Shown here piece after piece: positions 23,769 through 33,295 of a stretch of 64,000 nucleotides of DNA. Source of the stretch: Oreohelix idahoensis (Eukaryota > Mollusca > Gastropoda > Stylommatophora > Oreohelicidae); the NCBI GenBank assembly GCA_024509875.1, contig JAMPIV010004929.1, forward strand, positions 2,501 to 66,500, written 5' to 3'. The notes beneath the pieces were generated by a model, which worked only from the letters and a program-made list of their open reading frames with translations, had not been told where the DNA came from and did not search any database. The translations under genes were made by a program, and so were the position numbers. How positions within the stretch are numbered: position 1 is the first letter of the stretch; the number at the start of each line of letters is the position of its first letter.

Positions 23769-24218
23769 CTGTTAAATATTGGATCTTTTTAATATGTATA
23801 ACTTTACAACAGTTATTTTTTGTTTCTTTACTAAGATACACATTTGTAATTTAATAATAGAATGATGGTATCGCTACTTAGCGGTTTATTGATGTTTATT
23901 CACCGCTGTTCTTTGATGATTGTTTCTTCATAAATCATAAATTTAAGATTATAGTGTGAATTTTTGGTATGCATTGTATAATTACCAGAATTGTATTATA
24001 CGTACATCACACCTTCCTGGAAACATTTATTCGTAGAGAAACAATTTCTCTCAGATTTTGAGATATATTCTCACCGGTCATATTAGGAATTATAGTTATT
24101 CCTGATATTTTCATCTGCGCAGTATTCTTGCGTTGTGAGCCTATTCTACGTTGCTCCTAGATGTATTTAAAAAAAAAAAATTTTATTTTTTTTTTTTCCC
24201 CGGGAGGTGTGGTAAGAC
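23769..24218 (+). other. 3' untranslated region and polypurine tract of element B
   Basis: Non-coding, AT-rich, with an A/T homopolymer block near 24165-24197. The purine-rich CGGGAGGTGTGGTAAGAC immediately before the 3' LTR is the likely plus-strand primer. It resembles the GGGAGGTG of element A. Confidence 0.6.
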
Positions 24219-25749
24219 TGTAAAGTGCAATCTTTACTATCTTGCAATATAATACATTTATATACTTATTATGTTCGCAAATATTTTGTAAACAAAGTAT
24301 TTCCTTTTTTTAAGTGCTTAAGGAGAAGTCATTTTTGAGTTACTTCCCTTGAAAGGAGTTCCGTCATCTTCGATCGGATTCCGCGGACGGATCTAGGCCT
24401 ACTGCGATTTATTCTTTGCCTGGGTAGGAATAGATTGTTCTTGCTTCAGTATATCTATGGCCTGAATTTATACGTAGTGTTTGTATGAGTAGGACGAGTC
24501 TGTCTTATATATGGATATCTTTACATTTCTAAGTCGAACTATGTTGGTTGTCGCTAGAAAAGGTCAAAGGCTATGCAGCGGAAGTATCGCTAGCAGGGGG
24601 TGTGATTCATGGCTGTCATCCTGTCGGGATGTCGAATTTTGTTGTAGCCGGCTTATTGCCGAAAAAGTGATCTATAAGTAAATGGGGAAAAGTGATAGTC
24701 ATTTAGACATGTTGTATGTACTTTACCCCAGTGTTTATTCTCTTTTGCCAAGGAATGGCAAAGCTATATTTCGCATAGAAAGGTAAAACCACAATTTATT
24801 ATGAACTTGGGCTTCGCCATCGTTGTCGATAAGCAGATGCACAGTGGTACTTTTGAAAAGAATATTTATTCAAAGGAAGATGACATTCCTATGTATCAGC
24901 ACTAGATTATATGATATTATTCAATTACCTCTATGATAGAAGCTATGAAGACATGAGGACATTTAACGAATGACCAATTTTGGTCTGTATCCAATAGTGA
25001 GTGAAGCTCACGAGAGAAGCACAGCCATGTTGAAATCCATATACTTTGTATTTATCGAGTGAGAAAAAGGGATGCCTGTACTATCGCTCGATGAACCAAG
25101 AAATCACTGCTACATGTGAGAACCCATGTCTGGGATTCCTATATCTTTATGAAAAATATATATATTGAACTTTACGTGAAGGGATATTCGCTAGACGAGG
25201 TTAAGTCTAGGAGCCTTCCTATATATTGGTTATGGTCTGACGTGCCCAGTCAGTAAAGCCAGATGATTTACATGATGGAACTCTGAATGCTTATTTACGA
25301 ATGCTCCATTATGATATTTGCCAAGCATGAATGCTAACTTAAGATGATATTCCTGTGATCAACATTATGCTGTCTATGTCGACATTTGTTCCTGTAACCA
25401 TACACGTACTGTCCAAGTGTGCGTCTCATTAAATGTTATAAAAAGACCACCGTAGTTCCAGTACTTCTTGAATTCGAACAGTGTGAGTATGAGTGATGTA
25501 CTACCAACCTGTCAACTCTATCGAATCATTCTACCATTCGCGTTCTGACATTCAGATACACACTCATTGTCTACACTCACATTCTTGTCGGAGCCTCATC
25601 ACGTTCCAGGACAAGATGACCTGTATGACCAAAACTGTGCTGGGTTTAATGAGTTGACAATCGTTACACTTTACTACACCAGTCCCAACATCTACATTTA
25701 TCAACTGGTGGACATTCACGGCATTTAACAAATAAAACGTGAGTTAACA
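24219..25749 (+). repeat. 3' LTR of element B
   Basis: 1531 bp, essentially identical to 15941-17470. Differences I see are one extra T in a T-run, plus single-base changes near 24764, 24952, 25102, 25556 and 25743. Confidence 0.95.
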
Positions 25750-25754
25750 CTGAC
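25750..25754 (+). repeat. Target site duplication (ctgac), right of B
   Basis: Second copy of the 5-bp duplication that brackets element B. Confidence 0.95.
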
Positions 25755-27573
25755 CACTCGTTTAAAAACTAGTTGGAAACTGGCAAATGAAAATTTGGGA
25801 CAAGCCAGGAAAAAGCATGCTGCTTATTATAACAAAAAAGCGAAGGATAGGGAGCTTGCTGTAGGGGAGAAGGTCTTCTTCTTTTACCAGGCAGCAACAA
25901 TAAACTTCAGATCGGGTGGCAAGGTTCATATACAGTTTTGGAAAAGGTATCCAGAACAAATTATATGATAGACAAGAAGGGAAAGGAAAAAGTCTATCAT
26001 GTGAACCTTTTGAAGAAATATCTGGACAGACAAATCCAGGAAGGAACACACTTAATGGCCTTGTCAATTGCCACCGAAATGAAAAATGAACCTCTCACCT
26101 CAGTTGAATATCCACTGAAGCCCAGTGAAACGTTTGAACAGGTGAAGATCAGTAATCACCTGACAAAAGGACAAAAGGAGAGGATTCAAAAGGTCCTGGA
26201 GAAACATACAGACGTGTTAACGGATAAGCCGGGGCACACAAATTTGTTGGAATATGATATGAAACTACTAGACCCAACACCCATCTGTATGAGGCCTTAT
26301 TCTATTCCGTTCGCTAAGGAAAAAGCTTTGAAAGAGGAGATAGATTATTTGTTACAAGAAGGGATTATTTCTCACAGTGAGTCTCCTTATAGTTCCTGTG
26401 TGGTTTTGTTGCGGAAACCATCGGGAGAACATAGACTGTGCATCGATTACAGGAAACTGAATGCTGTCACAGAAGATCAGGTGGATCCATTACCTGATAC
26501 TACGCAACTTTTTGCCAGGCTGAACAAGGCAAAATATTTTTCAAAGGTGGATCTGAGCAAAGGCATATTATCAAATTCCAGTAAAGCCTGAGGTTCGACC
26601 TTACTTAGCATTTAGCACCTCGGAAGGTCATTATGAGTTCAACATGCTACCGTTTGGGTTGAAAAATGCCCCGAGTGTGTTTTCTAGGATGATGCGAAAA
26701 TTGTTGGATCCCCTGAAAAATCCATGTATCTCTAATTTCATGGATGATATCCTCATTGCTACTGAAACTTTTGAGGAACATGTTAACTCTTTGAATATGC
26801 TGTTTGATAGACTCAGAGAGGCTAACCTGACTGCTAGACGAACTAAATGTTGTATTGGGTATAAAGAGTTGGAATTCTTGGGACATACCGTACATCAGGG
26901 TAGCATGACCCCTGACCCCAAGAATCTGGAGAAACTGAAAAGAGCACCTAGGCCACAAACAAAGAAAGATGTGCGATCTTTTGTGTCGTTGTGTGGTTTC
27001 TACAAAAAGTACATTAAACATTTTAACTCTATATGTGCTCCTCTGACGGATTTAACTCGAAAGGGACAACCTGATACAATAAATTGGTTTGCACAGTGTG
27101 AATTGGCTTACCAGGAGTAAAAAGAAAAACTCACAAGCAGGCCAGTATTGCAATTGCCTGACTTGAATCAAGAATTTATCGTGAGAAGTGACGCAAGCAA
27201 TGTGGGCCTGGGCGCTACATTGTTGCAAAGGTCCTCCTCACAAGATGGAGAATTGAACCCAGTCGCTTATGCAAGCCGCAAGTTGAACAAGGCGGAAAAA
27301 AATTATTCAACAAGTGAGAAAGAATGTTTGGCGGTGATATGGGCTATAAAAAAATTTCAGATTTATCTATATGGCAGGACATTTGTGGTCCAAACGGATC
27401 ATTCACCTCTCGTATTCCTGTCACAAGCCAAGCATGAAAATTCCAGATTAATAAGATGGTCATTATTATTACAGCCATACTCATTTCTGATTGAATATAT
27501 TCTTGGCCCTCAGAACGTCGGTGCAGATTTTTTGAGTAGACATCCTTGTGATGAAAATCAGGAGAAAACGTAG
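25755..27573 (+). pseudogene. Element A integrase C-terminus, reverse transcriptase and RNase H
   Basis: Resumes the element A coding region after B. Order: integrase C-terminal segment (RKKHAAYYNKKAKDRELAVG) with a one-base shift near 25875; a linker; RT with RLCIDYRKLN (about 26437), the LPFGLKNAPS motif, the catalytic FMDD box (about 26740) and the FLGHTVH thumb; then RNase H with RSDASN (about 27184) and KECLAVIW. A one-base insertion near 26567 breaks RT just after DLSKG, and an in-frame TAA at 27118-27120 lies between RT and RNase H. The last readable residues end at 27573, 70 bp before the 3' LTR. RT and RNase H closely resemble those of element D. Confidence 0.9.
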
Positions 27574-27630
27574 GACTTTATTTGCGCTAAGTTATCTCAC
27601 AGATTTTAACCTGCAATGGATGCATGTTTT

Positions 27631-27643
27631 AGGACGGGAGGTG
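27631..27643 (+). promoter_or_regulatory. Polypurine tract of element A
   Basis: AGGACGGGAGGTG directly abuts the 3' LTR and is the likely plus-strand primer. Confidence 0.6.
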
Positions 27644-30146
27644 TGTAATAAAATCTGTGAGATAATCGCTTATTTCCGTAAGATTTTAGTCATATGATGA
27701 ATAAATACACCAGCCCTCAGGTGTCTGACTGGTTTCATCTTCATCGCCAGTAGGGCGATGCCTTTTGTGCAGTGGGAATACTAAGAAAATGACCCGCCGT
27801 AAAAAATCTAACACGCTTTAGTTTCGGTTTCGAAAACGTAGAAAAAAAAACCTTTTAACATCTCGACGATCTGCAGCACGAAACGGGAGGGGGGAGCTTG
27901 TAATTAACAACTTGCCAACTATGAGACCAGACTGGCATTTGAATTAACGTAATATGTTAACTTTAACACTAATATTTGTAATAATTAACGCAAAGCACTA
28001 CCAAAGTTTTGAAAAACCCCTCTTCGTTCTGCACGCGGTCTCTTTAATATATACACGCTGTGGGCAAAGCCAGCAGAGGCAAACACGCAGGCAATTTTTT
28101 ATTTCCTCCTAGCGGTAGTATTCTGACGTCACTCAAACTAGTTGGTTTATTTGAATAGTGAAGGAAATGTTAGAGACAGGGAGGAAAGATAGCCGACTTG
28201 TGTAAAATTTATATTTGACAGTGACAAAATTGAAAATCTAAACCATACTGAAACTGACCATAAAAATCATATGGTAGTATAGCTTAGAGTCCCCTGAGCA
28301 AAAATGTGTTTTTAAAAATATGGTAGTCCAAGTATTAGCCAAGTTATTGAGAAAATACTAAATGTCTACGGACGCTTGACCGGACAGACTGTTGTTCTTG
28401 CTCGTTATACATAACGTTAGTGGGGACGCTAGTTTAAAAAAAGAGGCATTGTAGTAATTCAAATTCTATTAGTTGGTATAAGAGTATAGTAGTAAAAGGG
28501 GAGAGATAGGAAAAATGTAACTAAAACGAAACATCTTTTTCTATTGGGCATAACTAACGCAGACTGACCAATGGACTAAGAGGCACATAGTTTGTTTGGA
28601 ATTGTTTTGTTTTTTCAAACTAAATTTAAAACGGTGTAGTAGTGCCTTCTTTCATTGGTCGGCTCAAATAGATATTTGCAAAAGGCATAGTGGTCTCGCA
28701 GCCATTTGATTAGAAAACTTTATTCAAACACTTACGTTGAGATCAGATGTGATAGCTTGTAAAATTAAATACTAATTCACTATCTGGACGAGGCAGAGCA
28801 AAACTGAGGCCATATTCTTTGCCAGTCAACGTTATTTGTGACATATTTCTTTGAACTAGTGGTAAGAATGCTTTATGTATTTACATGCTTGATTAAAATT
28901 GAAAAAGTCAGATACTGCTGTGGAAAAGTGAAGGACATGCCGGAAGCAAACATTATTGAGTCCTCACATTGAACTGTATTTGACTGTTGCATATTATTTT
29001 GACTTTGTATTAATATTTTGTATTGGAAATGTTAGGAAGCCTCTGTGTTCTATGAACACTTTTCAACATGCCTAGAGCATTTATAAGTTAGAAAAGAAAA
29101 AGGAAGGAAGAAAATCATATATAAGGAGATGTGGTTACTCCATCTTATTGCATTGAAGCAAACTATGTAAAGGTACAGTGGCGTATCTGCCATAGGGACC
29201 TGTGGTGTGGTCACAGAAGGGTGTGAGTCATAAATTAGGGGCTGATGCACATGAATGCACAAGAGGCTGACCCCATATTGTCATGTATAGATAGGGATAA
29301 GAAGTTGTGATCAGGATGAAAAGGCCAGGGTGTCTTTTTATTGCAGAGTTTTTATTTCCTGTTACCATCCGGTGACAGGAAACCTGATGAGTGGGTGTAA
29401 AGTCTCCATTATAAAGTTTAAGCTGTCAGCTGATAGCCTGAAGGAGCTTACGTGTGGGTGCTGATCGACATTGTTTCTACATTGATATACTGACTTATAT
29501 TCGACCTACGAAGAATCCCAGGTGACAAGTTATCAGCTGGGACCTCTGACATTTCATCCTAAGAAAATAATTCCTATCAAAATAACATTGAATTATATGG
29601 GGCTTGATGTAAACAACAGCTCCTCATAACATATGACAATCACTAACAACTAGTAAAGTTTGATTCTGTGAATACACCTATAGGAACTCTATATTAACAT
29701 ATATTCCTAGGACGAAGAGTCCATATTTTAGTTACCACATTATATGTAAATATATTTCCTCATTTTCAAAGACCTGTCCAAAAGAAGTTGGCGGGACAGG
29801 CAGATTAAATTGTAAAAAGAAAAAACATTCAAATTTTAAAAGAAAACTTTAACCACTGTCTTATTCATTTTATTATAGTAAGTTAAAGTGTATTGTGTTG
29901 ATGTACCATCATCTTCATTTCACCACTAGACACTAGAGACATCATACACCAGCCACTAGAATCAAAATACGGACTGTGTGAGATCTAGGGAGGTAGCGTT
30001 AGGTTCCCTGATCAATATATCATCATCATTCCTTTTATAGTCAGGGACCTACATGTGCTTGACCTCACACAGTTAACACAGACACAACTATCTTTCTTGT
30101 TAGGTATAACATCTTAACCTCCCCAGCAAAAATTACATTTGCTACA
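27644..30146 (+). repeat. 3' LTR of element A
   Basis: 2503 bp, TGTAATAAAATC to GCTACA. It gives the empty sites for C and the mariner found in the 5' LTR. It differs from the 5' LTR at many scattered positions, so A is older than B. Confidence 0.93.
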
Positions 30147-31515
30147 TCCCCCCCCCCAACCACCTTCCCAACAAGCATGTTTGAAATGATTGGAGCTTTT
30201 ACTTAGCTCCATAACAAACAGAGCGGGGGAGGACAGTGAATATAACCTGACGTTTCAGTCAGTCAAATTTACTGTGAAGATCGCTTGCCAAGACGACACA
30301 ACCAGACCTTGCCAGAGTGAAGCCTAGAATTCAGAATTCCATTTTATCAGACCGGACACCTTGTTTTGGAGAATCTTGACGGACTTAAACGACAGCCCAG
30401 GAAATCTCTTTCATTTTAAACAAGTAAAACCGGAATATCTGATGAAACTGGACACACGGAGTCAGAGAGGGAATTAAAGTTAAAATTAACGACCCCAAGT
30501 ACACGTGTAAAAAGGCATCGGCTAGGCCTTAACTTCATTCATCTGAGCAAAACGTCTGTGAGCCAGGATTGGCGTAAGTTGTCATTTTACTTTCTGTATT
30601 TTCATTACTAACAAGTGAACTAATTTGTATATATTACCATGTGAATATTAATATGTAAAAATCGCTAGTGGATGTCTCAGTCATTTAAGGCTGACAACCT
30701 CAGCGCGCGAGAATGATGATTTCATGAACCACCACTGCACGGGCTGGCGACTGCTTTGTTGCTAGTTTCTTAAGGAGAACTAAAAGCATAAAGTAGTCCC
30801 AAGTTCATATGAAGCTGGAAGGGAAAAATGAAAGAAATGACGTACATTTTAATTATAATACTTGCAGTTTCAAACCAGTGTAAATGTCGATGTTGACATA
30901 TCCACTTTAAAATTAATGGAAGTTTCAAACTTTTCAAATCAGTGTAAACATAAATGTAAACATATTCAATTTATATTGTGAACATTTTTCAATCAGTGGA
31001 AATGCAAATGTAAACATATTGTCTCTGTACTATTAACCTTTTCATTAAAATGTAAAGTAACTATAAAAGCTATTCAATTTAAATGTAAAGAAAGTTTTCT
31101 CTCGAGGGATGAAGTTTAATTCACATCGAGGGTAAATTCTGAGATAAATGGGATGGTAGAATAGGAGAAAGGGGACACATAAGTATGTGTCGGGAAACGC
31201 AACATTCAGGAGAGCGTTTCTATTCTTTTATCATTGTTGGTGGTGGTACCAGTTAAAGGATACTATCTCTGGAACAAGAAGGGAACAGTGGCATAAGCTT
31301 TAAGACGAGAGACCAGCTTTGCACACTCTCCCTGACACTCCTGGGAACGAGCTGCACCCTACAACCTTGACCAGCGACGAGCGTAAGCAGTGTAAAAAGA
31401 ACCAACCCAGCGGGAGCAGAAACAACCACTGGCAGCTAAGTGCAATATATAAGCTGACACGTGAACTTTTAAGAAAAAATAACTGCAAAGCATGAGAGGC
31501 AATACCACCCCAAGC
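30147..31515 (+). repeat. Repeat E copy 1, right part
   Basis: Continuation of the repeat interrupted by A. It matches about 39375-42000 over long, diverged stretches: GTTTGAAATGATTGGA, the GAGCCAGGATTGGCGTAAGT segment, CACCACTGCAC, and CATCGAGGGTAAA followed by a short palindrome. It contains degenerate 60-bp-scale repeats (TTTCAAA...CAGTGTAAATG...AACATATTCA, about 30840-31090). No protein domain is recognisable on either strand. Both copies keep a 5' splice-site-like GGCGTAAGT. Confidence 0.75.
31174..31191. repeat. Short palindrome in repeat E copy 1
   Basis: GACACATA, two bases (AG), TATGTGTC. It is preserved in copy 2 at 41726-41743, where only the two loop bases change (AC). Confidence 0.8.
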
Positions 31516-31640
31516 TACTAAAAAGTGATGATAAATGAATGAAGCTACTAAAAAAATCATGATGATGAATGATTGAAGCGACCATAAAATGATGATGAAT
31601 GATTTAAGCTACATAAAAAAAAATGATGATAACGAATTAT
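31512..31640. repeat. Short tandem repeat, about 30-34 bp unit
   Basis: Three to four imperfect copies of a unit built on GATGATGAATGATTGAAGCTA and ACTAAAA. The same motif occurs at 7652-7733. Confidence 0.75.
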
Positions 31641-31669
31641 TTTTGAAAAAAAAATAAATAAACAAAATT

Positions 31670-33295
31670 GCAGAAACATTTCAGTTAAGACAGTAAGATG
31701 TAAGAAAATAATTAAAAACATTTCAATTAAGAAGGTAAGATGTACTTAAATCAGTCAAGAAGGTAAGATGTACTTAAATAAGCAGAAAACACTTTAGATA
31801 AGAAGGTAAGATCTACTTAAATCAGCCAAGAAGGTAAGATGTACTTAAATAAGCAGAAAACACTTTAGATAAGACGGTAAGATTTACTTAAATAAGCAAA
31901 AAAAAACTTTAGATAATAAGGTAAGATGTACTTAAATCAGTCAAGAAGACAAGATGTACTTAAATAAGCAGAAAACACTTTAGATAAGAAGGTAAGATGT
32001 ACTTAAATAAGCAGAAAACACTTTAGATAAGAAGGTAAGATGTACTTAAATCAGCCAAGAAGGTAAGATGTACTTAAATAAGCAGAAAACACTTTAGATA
32101 ATAAGGTAAGATCTACTTAAATCAGCCAAGAAGGTAAGATGTACTTAAATAAGCAGAAAACACTTTAGATAAGACGGTAAGATTTACTTAAATAAGCAAA
32201 AAAAAACTTTAGATAATAAGGTAAGATGTACTTAAATCAGTCAAGAAGACAAGATGTACTTAAATAAGCAGAAAACACTTTAGATAAGAAGGTAAGATGT
32301 ACTTAAATAAGCAGAAAACACTTTAGATAAAAAGGTAAGATGTACTTAAATAGGCAGAAAACACTTTAGATAAGAAGGTAAGATGTACTTAAATAAGTAG
32401 AAAACACTTTAGATAAGAAGGTGAGATGTACTTAAGTATCTGCCTAAGGAAAATTCTTCGAATCTTTTGGCCAAACACCATCAGCAACCAAGAACTACTT
32501 ATTCGGAGTAATTAGGAGGACATGCACACCATCATAGCTGGCAGACGCTGGAGTTGGGTTGGTTACGTCCTCAGAAGGGACCCTGATACCATCACAAGAA
32601 CAGCTATGCTATGGACCCCCGAGGGAAAGCGAAAGAGAGGCCGACCAAAAAGCAACTTGGCGGAGAACAGGGGAAGCCGAGATGCAAAGAATGAACCAGA
32701 GTTGGGGCACTGTACGAAGGATGGCCACCGACCGAGCAAAGTGGAATCAATTTGTTGCTGCCCTACAAGACACCACCAGGCGTGATGCTTTGACGATTGG
32801 CGGTTATGGATCAAAGAAAGAAGATGTACTTAAATAAGCAGAAAACACTTTAGCTAAGAAGTTAAGATGTACTTAAATAAGCAGAAAACACTTTAGATAA
32901 GAAGGTAAGATGTGCTTAATAGGCAGAAAACATTTTAGATAAGAAGGTAAGATGTACTTAAATAAGCAGAAAACACTTTAGATAAGAAGACAAGATGTGC
33001 TTAAATAAGCAGAAAACACTTTAGATAAGGTAGGCTGTAAAATAAGCAGAAAACACTTTAGATAAGAAGGTAAGCTGTACTTAAATAAGCAGAAACACTT
33101 TAGCTAAGAAGGTAAGATGTACTTAAATTAGCAGAAAACACTTTAGATAAGAAGGTAAGATATACTTAAATTTGCAGAAAACCATTTAGATAAGAAGGTA
33201 AGATGTACTTAAATCAGTCAAGAAGGTAAGATGTGCTTAAATAAGCAGAAAACACTTTAGCTGAAGAAGGTAAGACGTACAAAACTAACTAGAAA
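31670..33295. repeat. 43/28-bp minisatellite with 300-bp higher-order repeat
   Basis: Two unit types alternate. Type I is about 43 bp (AAGCAGAAAACACTTTAGAT plus AAGAAGGTAAGATGTACTTAAAT parts). Type II is about 28 bp, lacks the AAACACTTTAGAT part and starts CAGTCAAGAAGG. The stretch 31801-32040 recurs at 32101-32340 at an offset of exactly 300 bp with about two differences. The array is split by a LINE tail at 32436-32821. The right half is more irregular. Confidence 0.93.
32436..32821 (+). mobile_element. Non-LTR retrotransposon 3' tail inserted in the minisatellite
   Basis: Encodes the C-terminal end of a LINE reverse transcriptase: AGRRWSWVGYVLRRDPD, the PEGKRKRGRPK motif, then in a shifted frame MQRMNQSWGTVRRMA and FVAALQDTTRRDA. 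It is 5'-truncated. AGATGTACTTAA flanks it on both sides (32424-32435 and 32822-32833) and could be the target duplication, but the same word is part of the minisatellite. The same family recurs at 36739 (minus), 41181 and 58384. Confidence 0.8.

Larger units (their letters stand above)
15941..25749 (+). mobile_element. Element B: young, nearly intact Gmr1-like LTR retrotransposon
   Basis: A 9809-bp element with near-identical LTRs (15941-17470 and 24219-25749), TG...CA ends and a ctgac duplication. It is nested in the integrase region of A in the same orientation. It encodes gag, protease, integrase, RT and RNase H in that order. Three single-base frameshifts, all at homopolymers, interrupt the coding region. 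No env frame lies between the RNase H stop (23768) and the 3' LTR. By eye the LTRs differ by about five substitutions and a one-base indel, so insertion is recent. Confidence 0.93.
8285..30146 (+). mobile_element. Element A: Ty3/gypsy Gmr1-like LTR retrotransposon, host of three insertions
   Basis: Complete but broken. It has a 5' LTR (8285-13133), a tRNA-Pro-like primer site, a gag-protease-integrase frame, and after nested element B the integrase C-terminus, RT and RNase H. It then has a polypurine tract (about 27631-27643) and a 3' LTR (27644-30146). Removing B, C and the mariner with their duplications leaves about 9.7 kb. Integrase before RT matches the Gmr1 group. The insertion point lies in a C-rich stretch of repeat E, so the 5-bp target duplication cannot be read with certainty. 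Several frameshifts and a stop show it is inactive. There is no env-like frame. Confidence 0.9.

Noticed and set aside
23769..24218. Search for an env gene in B, and in A between 27573 and 27643
   Set aside because: No open frame of useful length in either interval; both elements look like env-less retrotransposons.
31670..33295. Regular short repeats considered as a CRISPR-like array, also 59048-59885
   Set aside because: There are no unique spacers between repeats; units are directly tandem and the context is eukaryotic.
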